A stretch of DNA of 64,000 nt, taken from an uncultured Eubacteriales bacterium (lineage in GTDB: Bacteria; Bacillota; Clostridia; Oscillospirales; Oscillospiraceae). Of this stretch, positions 31,303 to 40,613 are shown one piece after another; position 1 is the first letter of the stretch, and each line of letters begins with the position of its first letter. Both the position numbers and the translations under genes were made by a program. The notes beneath the pieces are model-generated. The model saw only the letters and a list, made by a program, of their open reading frames with translations. It had not been told where the DNA came from and searched no databases. The stretch covers positions 1 to 64,000 of the forward strand of contig URAM01000002.1 in NCBI GenBank assembly GCA_900545815.1, read 5' to 3'.

Positions 31303-32739
31303 TCAGGATTTCTTCTCCTCCGCCTCCAACGCCTCGGCGATCTGGATGCCCGCCAGCAGAACATCGTTCAAATCTCGGGTGGGCAAGATCAGATCGCTCT
31401 GTTCCAAATAGGCGAAGTAGTCGGAGAAGGCATGGATCAGGTTGTTCTCCTGGAATACATACACCTTCATCCCCTTCATCTGCCGCCGCTGGAGGATGAT
31501 GCGCTCCTTGGGCGCCACGAAGAAGATGAATTCAGACGACGCCTGCACCCGACTGTCATCCAGCAGATAGATCGGCTTGCTGGGGTTGGGGTGATAGAGC
31601 ATCTCCTTCAAAATCAGCGCCCGAGCTTTGGGGGCAACAACGGGGACGATCTGATCGGAGTACTCCGGCAGGATCCCCGTCCGAGCAAAGTCCAGGAGCC
31701 CCTCTCGGGTGCAGAAGCTCACATAGCGATGCTCCTTGCGCATATGACTAACGTACCTTTCCATCAGCGGGGCGAGGGTCGGGGTCTGGTACATCCGCAG
31801 CACCTCGTCCGGCAGATAACCGCCAAAGCAGGGTGCGATGAAGTACTGATACCCGCTGCGCCAGAAATCCCAGACGCCATGCTCAACGATCGTTTGCTTT
31901 GTGCCGCCGATATTCTCGATAAAGGGCTTGGCTCGGCTGATGGCCTCCTGGAACTGGGCGTGGCAGGCCACCAGAATGGAGTCGGTAGCGGAGAACAACG
32001 CCCGATCCATCCGGGCGGTCACCAGCATGACGCCGGAGCTGGTCATGACGCAGTAGGGGTAGAGGGCGCCGATGGTGTCCGTCAGGTTGGAGTCAGAATA
32101 ATAGTAGTACGCCTCGTAGCTGTCTCCGGAGACTGCCATGAGAAAGAGGAGGGAGTTGAAAAAGCTCAGGATGTCTTTGGTCTTCTCCTCTTGATTTAAG
32201 GAAAACTGGATGATCTGCCGCATCCGTATCTTTTTGTTGCTCTTGTTCTGAAAGAAAGACTTTAGATATTTCAGGAAGTCATTGGGCTGCCGAGGCAGAA
32301 AGAGGTCGATCTTGGGCTCCGGCTTGAGCATCTCCGCCTGCGCCAGATGGCACAATTCCTGGTACACTCGGTTTTCCCCCAAAATAGGGGCGCGGGAGAC
32401 GGAATAGACCGCCTCGCCCACGAACTCATGGATGGGGCGCCGATTCTGTCCCGTCAGCAGCGCCAAATCATCCAGACATTCTGCGCAGCCCACCCGACTT
32501 TCGTAGATGTTTTCCCCGATCTCCGCGATCTCATACAGCTTCCGCAGCTGTTCCTCCTCGCCTGGAGTCAGCTGCAGCGCCGCCAGGATCGCCGCCAAAT
32601 GCTCCTTGGTGGGCATCCGCTTCCCGTTCAGGAACTGAAAGAAGCTGGAACGGTTGATCTTGGACTCCTCAATGATCTGATTTTTAGATTTCCCACTGAG
32701 TTTGATGGCTTGACTTAGTTGATCAGAAAATTTACTCAT
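31303..32739 (-). CDS. XRE-family regulator with a large C-terminal sensor-like region
   Basis: The protein (478 residues) has an N-terminal helix-turn-helix of the Cro/CI type (about 5-70: LSGKSKNQIIEESKINRSSF, LNGKRMPTKEHLAAILAAL). Residues of about 90-478 form a long region I do not recognise, without membrane segments, possibly a ligand or signal domain. It has its own extended -10 promoter and lies directly upstream of the AI-2E-type exporter gene, which it might control. Target and signal are unknown. Confidence 0.7.
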   Translation of the reverse strand: MSKFSDQLSQAIKLSGKSKNQIIEESKINRSSFFQFLNGKRMPTKEHLAAILAALQLTPGEEEQLRKLYEIAEIGENIYESRVGCAECLDDLALLTGQNRRPIHEFVGEAVYSVSRAPILGENRVYQELCHLAQAEMLKPEPKIDLFLPRQPNDFLKYLKSFFQNKSNKKIRMRQIIQFSLNQEEKTKDILSFFNSLLFLMAVSGDSYEAYYYYSDSNLTDTIGALYPYCVMTSSGVMLVTARMDRALFSATDSILVACHAQFQEAISRAKPFIENIGGTKQTIVEHGVWDFWRSGYQYFIAPCFGGYLPDEVLRMYQTPTLAPLMERYVSHMRKEHRYVSFCTREGLLDFARTGILPEYSDQIVPVVAPKARALILKEMLYHPNPSKPIYLLDDSRVQASSEFIFFVAPKERIILQRRQMKGMKVYVFQENNLIHAFSDYFAYLEQSDLILPTRDLNDVLLAGIQIAEALEAEEKKS

Positions 32740-32815
32740 TTTAAATAGATACTCCCTTGCTGTAAAAGCGCGCTGTACCCGTTAAAATCATTCGCACTGT
32801 TTTTGGGTAATTGCG

Positions 32816-32821
32816 ATTATA
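32816..32821 (-). promoter_or_regulatory. Promoter of the XRE regulator gene
   Basis: TGG-TATAAT on the minus strand (extended -10) with a weak TTTCAA -35 about 16 bp upstream; leader about 70 bases. Confidence 0.6.
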
Positions 32822-32926
32822 CCATTAAGTCTCCGATTTGAAAAGGTATTCCTTTCAAATTTAGAAAAATCCTGTACTTTTATTCCGTTTTTAGGAACAT
32901 TTTCATAGAAACTATCCAACAACGCC

Positions 32927-32958
32927 AAAAACCTCTGGCAGGATTGCCAGAGGTTTTT
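32927..32958. terminator. Strong symmetric terminator-like hairpin
   Basis: A 14-bp stem AAAAACCTCTGGCA-GGAT-TGCCAGAGGTTTTT. No obvious gene on either strand feeds it; the 700-base gap 32740-33440 otherwise holds the XRE promoter, a possible small ORF and the prfB promoter. Confidence 0.8.
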
Positions 32959-33191
32959 GCGTTCATCTGTGTTCACGATCAAAAGAAAAGAGAGAGAGTA
33001 GTAAGTAGGTAAATCAAGGAGTGTTCAAACCGGGCCGCTTCTTACCCGGCGTGATTATTGTAGCGCAAAAGGGGGATGGAGTGTTGAAAGAACTTTGAAT
33101 GGATTGTAACGAGTTTGTGAATAGGAACATAAATTGGGAGATCACGCATAGGATAGCAAGTGAATCAGAACCAGCAATGGAGGTAGCAGCT

Positions 33192-33311
33192 ATGTACGAA
33201 TCCCACATCCCACCCATCAACCAACCAATCCCCATCCCCACGCAGCCCAAAGAGCAGGATCTGGACGATTTCATCTTCGCCCAGGACGGTGCGCCGGTGA
33301 GTGAGCGCTGA
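33192..33311 (+). CDS. Possible 39-residue small protein
   Basis: ATG 33192 is preceded by GGAGG at nine bases and opens a 39-codon frame rich in proline and acidic residues (IPPINQPIPIP, then EQDLDDFIFAQDG). No homologue is recognised. The stop is immediately followed by the GGCCATGCCTGT/ACAGGCATGGCC palindrome. There is no clear promoter. It may be chance; support is the ribosome site and the composition. Confidence 0.3.
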   Translation: MYESHIPPINQPIPIPTQPKEQDLDDFIFAQDGAPVSER

Positions 33312-33340
33312 GGCCATGCCTGTTTTTACAGGCATGGCCT
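33312..33340. repeat. GGCCATGCCTGT palindrome (partial element)
   Basis: GGCCATGCCTGT-TTTT-ACAGGCATGGCC matches the variable hairpin of the element at 12548-12655 and the copy at 54793-54817, here without the 45-bp core. Confidence 0.75.
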
Positions 33341-33360
33341 GCCCAGCAGGCAACTGCACC

Positions 33361-33389
33361 TTTACACCACCGCCCTTTTCCGATATAAT
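33361..33389 (+). promoter_or_regulatory. prfB promoter
   Basis: TTTACA (33361-33366), 17-bp spacer, TATAAT (33384-33389). Confidence 0.85.
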
Positions 33390-33440
33390 ACAGGATAAAT
33401 GATTATGATTTTACCTCATCGTGAAAGGACGAGTTCCATT

Positions 33441-34568
33441 ATGGCATCTATCAAATACGACGAATATAAGGTCAAGCTCAACAATCTCAAGCCCACCTTG
33501 GATGACCTGGGTCAGTCCCTGGGGCTGGAAGCGGCAGCAGAGGAGCTGGATCTATTGCAGGCACAGAGCGCAGCAGAGGATTTTTGGAACGACATGGAGA
33601 AGGCGCAAAAAGTCTCCCAGCGCATCAAGAATCTCCAGGACAAGCTGGACGCCCAGCAGAAGCGGCTGGACACCGTAGAAGATCTGCTGGTGCTGTGCGA
33701 AATGGGGCAGGAAGCGGATGACGACTCCATGGTAGCGGAGCTGGAGGAGAGCTACGCCAAACTGGAGGAGGACATCGAGTCCGCCCGCCTGGCCACCCTG
33801 TTCACCGGTGAATACGACTCCAACGACTGTATGCTCACCATCCATGCCGGCGCCGGCGGCACCGAAGCCCAGGATTGGGCGTCCATGCTCTTTCGGATGT
33901 ATCAGCACTGGTGCGACCGGCACAACTTCAAGTGCGAGACCCTGGACTACGAGGACGGCGATGAAGCCGGCCTGAAATCCGCCACCATGATGATCACCGG
34001 CGAGAATGCCTACGGCTATCTGCGCAGCGAGCACGGCGTCCACCGCCTGGTGCGCATCTCCCCCTTTGACTCCAACGCCCGCCGCCAGACCTCCTTCGCC
34101 GCTGTGGAAGTCATGCCCGACCTGCCCGACGATGTGGAAGTGGACATCCGTCCAGAGGACGTGGAAATGCAGGTGTTCCGCAGCTCCGGCGCCGGCGGCC
34201 AGCACATCAATAAGACCTCCTCCGCCGTCCGGCTCATCCATAAGCCCACCGGCGTGGTCGTTTCCAGCCAGCAGGAGCGCTCCCAGTTCCAGAACCGTGA
34301 GACTTGCTACCGGATGCTGCGAGACAAGCTGGTGCAGCTGCAAATGCAGGCACACGCCGAGAAGATCTCCGACCTGAAGGGCGTTCAAATGAAAATCGAA
34401 TGGGGCAGCCAGATCCGCTCCTACGTCTTTATGCCCTACACCATGGTCAAGGATACCCGTACCGCCTTCGAGACCAGCAACGTCAACGCCGTCATGGACG
34501 GTGACCTGGACGGGTTCATCAACGCTTACCTCACCTGCGAGGCCACCGGTACTTGGGCGACGAAATAA
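33441..34568 (+). CDS. prfB: Peptide chain release factor 2
   Basis: RF2 releases peptides at UGA and UAA stop codons. The 375-residue protein has SPF (207-209), the RF2 stop-recognition tripeptide, and GGQ (252-254), the peptidyl-tRNA hydrolysis motif. The start at ATG 33441 follows AAAGGAC. The frame is continuous: the programmed +1 frameshift that many bacteria carry near codon 25 is absent, so autoregulation by frameshifting does not occur here. Single gene with its own promoter and terminator. Confidence 0.96.
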   Translation: MASIKYDEYKVKLNNLKPTLDDLGQSLGLEAAAEELDLLQAQSAAEDFWNDMEKAQKVSQRIKNLQDKLDAQQKRLDTVEDLLVLCEMGQEADDDSMVAELEESYAKLEEDIESARLATLFTGEYDSNDCMLTIHAGAGGTEAQDWASMLFRMYQHWCDRHNFKCETLDYEDGDEAGLKSATMMITGENAYGYLRSEHGVHRLVRISPFDSNARRQTSFAAVEVMPDLPDDVEVDIRPEDVEMQVFRSSGAGGQHINKTSSAVRLIHKPTGVVVSSQQERSQFQNRETCYRMLRDKLVQLQMQAHAEKISDLKGVQMKIEWGSQIRSYVFMPYTMVKDTRTAFETSNVNAVMDGDLDGFINAYLTCEATGTWATK

Positions 34569-34582
34569 GTATAAGCGCAAAC

Positions 34583-34622
34583 GGGAGAACCCAAACCAAA
34601 CTGCTGGGGTTCTCCCTTTTTT
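34583..34622 (+). terminator. prfB terminator
   Basis: GGGAGAACCC...GGGTTCTCCC followed by TTTTTT. Confidence 0.9.
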
Positions 34623-34773
34623 ATACATAAATCGTTTAAACTCTTTTCAGTCTCGTTTCAGTTAACCGTACTATTCTTGAGTTACAGGAAAAAAAGACAG
34701 CACCGCATGAATCCAGCCCGCCCTACATAAACTGGAGGCATCTCCGCTGTCAGCAGCAAAGGAGTGAACTTTG

Positions 34774-36222
34774 ATGTACTTTAACCAGAATCCCAATGAC
34801 AATCGCGATACCCAGACCAACCTGAATCATAGTACCTATCACTACACCGGCCCTGAATTGAACGGGCGGGAACGCAGCGGAGAGCCAAAACCAGGCTTCT
34901 TCCAGCGGCGGCAAGGAAACGGCAAGGCGCCCAAGCAGAAAAAAACCGCCTCCGGCCGCTTCGGCGCAGGCTCCGTGGTAGCCATCGCCCTGGCAGCCGC
35001 CCTGGTGGGCGGCGGAGTCGGCGGCGTGGTGGGCAGTGGGTTCGGCTCCTCCGGCGGCTCCACCTCTGTGGCCGTCAGCGACCGCACCGACTCCGGCTCC
35101 GGCGGTACGGAAGTCTCTACCACCAAGGTCAAGGCTGGAGACACCATGACCTCCTCCCAGATCTATTCCACCTATGGCAAGAGCGTAGTCTCCGTCAATG
35201 TAAAGACCAGCAACGGCGAAGGCGCCGGCACCGGCTTCTTTATCAGTGACGATGGCTATATCCTCACCTGTCATCACGTCATCGACGGCGCCACCGCCAT
35301 CTCCATCGTCACCCAGGACTCCACCAGCTATGAAGCAGAAGTGGTTGGCAGTGACTCCGACCTGGATACCGCCGTTCTAAAGGTGAAGAACGCCGGCAAA
35401 AAGACCACCTTCCCTGCCGTGGTTCTGGGGGACAGCTCCTCCCTGACTGTGGGAGACAGCGTCACCGCCATCGGCAACGCCCTGGGTACCCTGGCCAACA
35501 CCCTGACCACTGGTGTGGTCAGCGCCAAAGACCGTGCCATCTCCATGAGTGACGGCACCGCCATGAAGCTGCTCCAGACCGATTGCACCGTCAACTCCGG
35601 CAACTCCGGCGGCCCCCTGTTCAACCAGTACGGCGAGGTCATCGGCATCATCAACGCCAAGTATTCCAGCGGCACCAGCACCTTCTCCAGCAACGAGGCA
35701 TCCATTGAGGGCATCGGCTTCGCCATCCCCATCAATGACGTCCAGACCATTCTGAGCGACCTGATGAAGCACGGCTACGTCACCGGCAAGCCCTACCTGG
35801 GCATCTCCGTCTCCACCGTCTCCTCTGTCACCGCCCAGCAGTATTCCAACATGAAGGTGGGCGCATATGTCAACAGCGTCACCAGCGGCTCCTGTGCCGA
35901 AAAGGCGGGGTTGCAGGTGGGTGACATCATCACCCAGGTGGACGGCAAGGACATCACCACCAGCGCCGAGCTCATCGACGCCAAAAACACCCACAAGGCC
36001 GGAGACGAGATGACCTTGACCGTCTATCGGGACAAGGACTATACCACCCTGAAGGTGACGCTGGACGAGCAGAAGCCCAACTCTGACGAGAAACAGGACA
36101 CCCAGCAGGATCAGCAGAGCCAGCAGGATCAGCAGAGCCAGAGCGGTCAGAGCGGTCAGAGCCAGCAGGGACAGAGCGGACAGTACTATTATAGCTGGCC
36201 CTTCGGGAATTCCGGGTGGTAA
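34774..36222 (+). CDS. HtrA/DegP-like membrane-anchored serine protease with PDZ domain
   Basis: The protein (482 residues) has a cytoplasmic N-terminus, one membrane segment (about 66-88), then a trypsin-like protease with H168, D198 and S278 (GNSGGP). A PDZ domain follows (about 335-430) and a Gln/Ser/Gly-rich tail of about 45 residues. It degrades or refolds damaged exported proteins at the cell surface. The start at ATG 34774 lies nine bases after AAGGAG; a TTG one codon earlier is less likely. It is transcribed alone. The low-complexity tail may reach into the cell wall. Confidence 0.93.
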   Translation: MYFNQNPNDNRDTQTNLNHSTYHYTGPELNGRERSGEPKPGFFQRRQGNGKAPKQKKTASGRFGAGSVVAIALAAALVGGGVGGVVGSGFGSSGGSTSVAVSDRTDSGSGGTEVSTTKVKAGDTMTSSQIYSTYGKSVVSVNVKTSNGEGAGTGFFISDDGYILTCHHVIDGATAISIVTQDSTSYEAEVVGSDSDLDTAVLKVKNAGKKTTFPAVVLGDSSSLTVGDSVTAIGNALGTLANTLTTGVVSAKDRAISMSDGTAMKLLQTDCTVNSGNSGGPLFNQYGEVIGIINAKYSSGTSTFSSNEASIEGIGFAIPINDVQTILSDLMKHGYVTGKPYLGISVSTVSSVTAQQYSNMKVGAYVNSVTSGSCAEKAGLQVGDIITQVDGKDITTSAELIDAKNTHKAGDEMTLTVYRDKDYTTLKVTLDEQKPNSDEKQDTQQDQQSQQDQQSQSGQSGQSQQGQSGQYYYSWPFGNSGW

Positions 36223-36327
36223 GTCGCGCAGCCACCCGTTCCAATATCAAACACACTCACTTTTTCATTCCATTTTCATTCAACCAACCCAAGCAGTTTT
36301 CTTTTTCATGTTTTTTCCTTTTGAAGG

Positions 36328-36350
36328 GACGCCCTCCGGGGCGTCTTTTC
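36328..36350 (+). terminator. Terminator of the HtrA-like gene
   Basis: GACGCCC-TCC-GGGGCGTC followed by TTTTCTCTT. Confidence 0.75.
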
Positions 36351-36372
36351 TCTTGCCCTGACCGAGGGGCAG

Positions 36373-36411
36373 AAAAAACGCCGCACCCTTTCCGCTGGGT
36401 GCGGCGTTTTT
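36373..36411. terminator. Terminator between HtrA-like and RHH genes
   Basis: CGCCGCACCC...GGGTGCGGCG with A6 before and T6 after; serves the minus-strand RHH gene and can also stop plus-strand read-through. Confidence 0.9.
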
Positions 36412-36624
36412 TCATTTTTCTTCGATGTCTTTTTCTGAGACATCCAACTCCTCGTCCTCCTCTCGGAGGCTCTCCAAGGCGACTCGAACCGCCTCTACGA
36501 CAAATGCAGAGAACGTGCAGTCCTTTCCGCGGATGGTGTGTTCGACTTCAGATATCACATCGACGGGAAAACGGATGCTTTTGGGTTCTGTTGCTGGGAT
36601 ATTGGGAATTTTAAACTTTCGCAT
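36412..36624 (-). CDS. Small ribbon-helix-helix-like (YlcI/YnfO-type) protein
   Basis: This 70-residue protein has the strand KSIRFPVDVISEVEHTI and the helix pair CTFSAFVVEAVRVALESL, typical of ribbon-helix-helix-type DNA-binding proteins such as YlcI/YnfO-like ones, then an acidic tail. The start at ATG 36624 follows GAGGTGAAACC. Monocistronic. It may be a small repressor; the target is unknown. The next 430 bases (36625-37055) are AT-rich and hold only the promoter of the following gene. Confidence 0.65.
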   Translation of the reverse strand: MRKFKIPNIPATEPKSIRFPVDVISEVEHTIRGKDCTFSAFVVEAVRVALESLREEDEELDVSEKDIEEK

Positions 36625-36971
36625 CGGTTTCACCTCAATCATTGCGCGATACGGCAGGGTGCATTTTTCCAACTTTTTGCAGAATTTGTCTGTTAATGTG
36701 TCATTTGTAGAATGTTTGAAAAAACATTCCTGAATCTGATCGTTTTACCATGATTTTAGAACATTTCCAGCTCAATTCCACTTTTCAAAGGCCAAAGTTC
36801 CCGCACAACTGTAGCCTTCTATGATTCTAATTGTATAACATTTTGTGTGATATTTGTGTATGCTATTTGAATGTATTTTGCTCTACTTTTTGTAACATAT
36901 ATCACAACTTCGTTGAATTTCTGTAGCGCATCTGTCATTTCCTTTCTCTTTTAAGAATTTTTTAAATTATC

Positions 36972-37000
36972 TTGCTTTTGTATTACAGATGTGTTATCAT
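36972..37000 (+). promoter_or_regulatory. Promoter of the secreted Cys-rich protein gene
   Basis: TTGCTT (36972-36977), 17-bp spacer, TATCAT (36995-37000), in a strongly AT-rich gap. Confidence 0.75.
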
Positions 37001-37055
37001 ATGACTTACCCAGAGGTCATTGGGAAAATTTAAGAAAAAGTGAGGAAAAAGTATC

Positions 37056-38747
37056 ATGAAGCACACGTCCAAACGTCTGCAGGCGCTGGTCTTGGTCCTG
37101 GCCATGTGTGTCAGTTTCCTGCAGATTCCCTCTTTTGCTGCCGAGACGCATGCCGGCAATTATAAAGTAGGTAAGGTCACCATCGATGATAACGGCAAAG
37201 TTACCATCACTGAGTATTGCGACAACCACAGCAAGGGTGATGCCTGCAATACTGTAACTGGCGAAATTGAAACGAAAAAAGACAAGAATGGTCTTATCGA
37301 GGCTTCCGATGTTTTCAAAATCACCAGCGGGAAACTCAAGACCGATTATGAGGTTAGCGGCAGTGTAACCGCACAGAATGTTGCCACTTGTAAGGATGAT
37401 TCCTTCGTCACTTATTCTGTTGTTGTTGATCAGTCTTACACTAATAAGGTTACCCTGATCAAGGCAACTGGCAACCATAATTTCTCTGACGTTCCTGAAG
37501 TTAAGACTGCCGCTGATGCAGATAAGGACACCGCACACTTTAAATTCCTGTACAGCACTGCCACTTGCTCTGAAGCTGGCGAAAGTGTCTATGCAAAGAT
37601 TTGTAAGGATTGCGGCCAGCCTATCACCTCCGCAACTGTTAGCTTCCCGAATGCCAATGCAGACCAGCATAAGCCGAAGATGGTACTCAACGATAAGGGC
37701 GAAGAAACCACTAAAGTTGACATTACCAAAGAATATGTTAAAGCTACCACTTGTGGTCAGGCTGGCGCGTACTATGCAGTCACCAAGTGCAAGTATTGCG
37801 GCATTGACCTTAAGCGCGAATATGTTTCTTACGAAACGGCTACCGGCCTGCACAACTACGAATACACTGTCACCTGGAATAAGACTGAACTGAACGGTAA
37901 AGATGATGCCCTGACCAAACAGAATGTAACTATCGCAGGTAAGTGCTCTGTTTGCGGCGATACCATTAATGTTCCTGCTACTGACATTGTTGGCGTAGAC
38001 CTTGTCAAGGAAAAGACCGTTGAACCCACTTCTAATTGTCAGCCTGGTTCTAAGACCTACATTCTCACCTATAAGGCTTCTACTCCTGTCGAAAAGGATT
38101 TGACCAAGACAACTGAAGTCAAGACCGAAGTTACTGTTCCTTACTATCCCGCTACCCATGTGGCTGGCACCGATGGCCACGTCCGCACTGGCATCTATGT
38201 CCCCGATGAAGAAAGCTATGTAAAGGCTACCTGCACCAAGGATGGCCATTACAACATGGTCAACCCCTGCAAGGTCTGCGGTGACAAGGAAGTCGTTGCT
38301 ACCGTTAAGATCCCCGCTACTGGCAAGCACACTGCAGCAGCAGCAAAGAAGGAAAACGTAGTCGCCGCTACCACCAAGAAGGGCGGTTCCTATGATCTGG
38401 TCGTCCGCTGCGCTGATTGCGGCGAGATCATCAGCTCTACCCACAAGACCACTGCAAAGATCGTCGTCAATGCCTCTAAGATCAACAGTGTCAAGAACTA
38501 CAAGGGCAAGAAGGCAAAGGTCACCGTCAAGAAGACTTCCTCCATCATCGGCTATCAGATCCAGTATTCTACCAACAAGAATTTCAAATCTGCTAAGCAT
38601 GTGAACACCAGAAAGACTTCCAAGTACCTGACCAAGCTGGCCAAGAACAAGAAGTATTATGTCCGCGTCCGTACCTACAAGACGGTCGACGGCAAGCTGT
38701 ACTTTTCTTCCTGGAGCGGTGCTAAGACCGTTACCATCAAGAAGTAA
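37056..38747 (+). CDS. Secreted surface protein with repeated CxxC modules and FnIII-like C-terminus
   Basis: The protein (563 residues) has a signal peptide cleaved near PSFAAE (residue 28). It then carries repeated modules of about 70-90 residues, most with a cysteine and a following CxxCG (for example ICKDCGQP, KCKYCGID, KCSVCGDT, PCKVCGDK, RCADCGEI). The last 85 residues resemble the lysine-rich fibronectin-III-like domain common in clostridial surface proteins (GYQIQYSTNKNFKSAK, YYVRVRTYK). The CxxC pairs may bind metal or form disulfides. Codon use (GTT, GCT, AAG) and lower GC differ from the neighbours. Function unknown. Confidence 0.75.
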   Translation: MKHTSKRLQALVLVLAMCVSFLQIPSFAAETHAGNYKVGKVTIDDNGKVTITEYCDNHSKGDACNTVTGEIETKKDKNGLIEASDVFKITSGKLKTDYEVSGSVTAQNVATCKDDSFVTYSVVVDQSYTNKVTLIKATGNHNFSDVPEVKTAADADKDTAHFKFLYSTATCSEAGESVYAKICKDCGQPITSATVSFPNANADQHKPKMVLNDKGEETTKVDITKEYVKATTCGQAGAYYAVTKCKYCGIDLKREYVSYETATGLHNYEYTVTWNKTELNGKDDALTKQNVTIAGKCSVCGDTINVPATDIVGVDLVKEKTVEPTSNCQPGSKTYILTYKASTPVEKDLTKTTEVKTEVTVPYYPATHVAGTDGHVRTGIYVPDEESYVKATCTKDGHYNMVNPCKVCGDKEVVATVKIPATGKHTAAAAKKENVVAATTKKGGSYDLVVRCADCGEIISSTHKTTAKIVVNASKINSVKNYKGKKAKVTVKKTSSIIGYQIQYSTNKNFKSAKHVNTRKTSKYLTKLAKNKKYYVRVRTYKTVDGKLYFSSWSGAKTVTIKK

Positions 38748-38890
38748 CACACGAGTTCTCCTTTCTTTTAAGGTTTTACCGTTATAACGCGCCAAGAACG
38801 GTACCCTGCGGAGTTGTTCCCTCGGGAACTGCATGACCAGCTCCGTGAAATCTGACCTGGTGTTTCCGTCAATTTGGCCAGGCCAGTGCA

Positions 38891-38921
38891 AAGGCGGTGT
38901 CCCAATGGGACACCGCCTTTT
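38891..38921. terminator. Bidirectional terminator
   Basis: AGGCGGTGTCCC-AAT-GGGACACCGCCT with a TTTT end. A second long palindrome, AGAGCCAGCGCAG/CTGCGCTGGCTCT (38931-38963), lies just beyond. Confidence 0.8.
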
Positions 38922-39005
38922 GTTATGCACAGAGCCAGCGCAGTCAAAGGTCTGCGCTGGCTCTGGTTTCCTTTTTCTGAAGAACCTGCCGCTGTTCCGC
39001 TGTGT

Positions 39006-40415
39006 CTAATACGCCATCTGCTCTGCCGCTTCAAAGTCCGCCTTGGTCAGCGTCATCAGATCCTCCCTGGTCGGCGCTTCCAGACTGGCCACCCGATCAC
39101 TTTGGGCGGAGATCAATTTTTCAAACAGGTTCCGCACCTCTCTGCCGTTGGCGAAGTTGGCAGGGCGGGTCTGGTACAGGTTGGTGAAGAACGCCGGCAG
39201 GAAGTGTTTCAGTTCCTCGTCAGGCTGGTACTGATTCTTTTTGCACAGTCCCTCAAAGATAGCCTGAAGCTCTGCGCCGGTGTAGTCGTCAAAGTGGAAA
39301 TACTTGTTGAACCGAGATTCCAGGCCGGGGTTGGAGTCCAAAAAGCGCTGCATGGGGCCTTCATAACCGGCCACCACCACCATGAGCTGATCTCGATGAT
39401 CCTCCATGGCCTTTAGGATGGTGTCGATGGCCTCCCGTCCGAAGTCGTTGGCAGCGTCAGGGGGCGCCAGGGCATAGGCTTCATCAATAAAGAGGACGCC
39501 GCCCAGAGCGGACTGGATGACCTTCTGGGTTTGCAGGGCGGTCTGCCCCACAAAGCCTGCCACCAGACCGGAGCGATCTACCTCGATGAGCTGCCCCTTG
39601 GGCAGGATGCCGATGGCCTTGTAGAGACCGGCCAGCAGCCGTGCCACGGTGGTCTTGCCGGTGCCGGGATTGCCCAGAAAGACCAGGTGCAGGCTCAAGG
39701 GCGGGACGGGCAATTCCTGTTCCTGGCGGAGCTTACGGATCTTCATCAGGTTGATGAGGCTGCGCACGTCCTTTTTCACGTCCTCTAACCCTACCAGGCT
39801 GTCCAGCTCGGCCAGCAGCTCCTCCACAGTGGGTTCCGGTTGTTCCGGTGCATCCTGGGGCGCTTCTGCCGGTTCCGGTGCTGCGGAGGTGTCGGCAGCG
39901 CGGAATTCTGGGGCAGGGACGTCTGGGGGCAGGATGGGCTGACCGGCCTCCTGAGCCATGGATTCCAGCACCTCCAGACATTGGCGGATATAAGTCTCCT
40001 GCTTGGCGGTCACGTCACCGGCAGCGGCAGCGAACAGGGTCATCAGCACCTGGCAGAGCTGGATGAACTGACCGCAGCGCTTCCGGTTGGCGCCCTGATC
40101 TAGGGCGCACAGGGTGCGGAAGAAACCAGGGGGCTGGAAGGTGGGAGCGGCCATGGCGCCGCTGGCGACCTCAAAGTAGAGGGCGCGGGGGGGCTGGCTG
40201 TCGGGAGCGTAGATGCCGTTGTAGAGGGCTACATGGGTCTCGGTAATGGAGCCGCCCCAGCACCACACGCCCAGGGCACAGCGGCGGAAGAAGGGGTCTG
40301 CCTCCTGGAGGAAGTCCAGGCGCAGCAGCGGATCGGCCAGCTGGCGGGCATAGGCTTGGAGGGCGGATTGGTATTTTTTATGAAGCTGCTCCGCAGTGGG
40401 GCGGGCGTTGGACAT
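39006..40415 (-). CDS. CbbX/SpoVK-type AAA+ ATPase
   Basis: The protein (469 residues) has a helical N-terminal region of about 180 residues with no assigned domain, a Pro/Glu-rich linker, and one AAA+ module: SLVGLEDVKKDVRSL, Walker A GNPGTGKTT, Walker B VLFIDEAYAL and a sensor-2-type arginine region near the end. This subgroup includes SpoVK, CbbX and EccA, which remodel protein complexes. The start at ATG 40415 follows AGCAGGTG; a GTG three codons upstream overlaps this site. It is divergent from the zinc-ribbon/Ig-like gene. Target unknown. Confidence 0.85.
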   Translation of the reverse strand: MSNARPTAEQLHKKYQSALQAYARQLADPLLRLDFLQEADPFFRRCALGVWCWGGSITETHVALYNGIYAPDSQPPRALYFEVASGAMAAPTFQPPGFFRTLCALDQGANRKRCGQFIQLCQVLMTLFAAAAGDVTAKQETYIRQCLEVLESMAQEAGQPILPPDVPAPEFRAADTSAAPEPAEAPQDAPEQPEPTVEELLAELDSLVGLEDVKKDVRSLINLMKIRKLRQEQELPVPPLSLHLVFLGNPGTGKTTVARLLAGLYKAIGILPKGQLIEVDRSGLVAGFVGQTALQTQKVIQSALGGVLFIDEAYALAPPDAANDFGREAIDTILKAMEDHRDQLMVVVAGYEGPMQRFLDSNPGLESRFNKYFHFDDYTGAELQAIFEGLCKKNQYQPDEELKHFLPAFFTNLYQTRPANFANGREVRNLFEKLISAQSDRVASLEAPTREDLMTLTKADFEAAEQMAY

Positions 40416-40613
40416 AGGATTCACCTGCTTGTTTCAGTTTGCGTCTTGTGCGTCTACTTTAATTATAAGAGAAAGGGGGGCGAGGGTCAAGGGACGGGGG
40501 TAGATTCCCCAGCAAAGGGGCGAAATCCATTGACTGGATGGGTAAAAAACGATACAATATAGAACAGAATACCGTGGGCACGTCCCTAGAGATAGAGAAA
40601 GGTAGAGAAGGCT

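Noticed and set aside
33014..33274. 86-codon minus-strand frame with hydrophobic stretches
   Set aside because: No ribosome site is visible at its start and it overlaps the better-supported small frame on the other strand.
37017..38930. Minus-strand open frame of 637 codons
   Set aside because: It is fully antisense to the secreted Cys-rich protein, which has a signal peptide, ribosome site and promoter.
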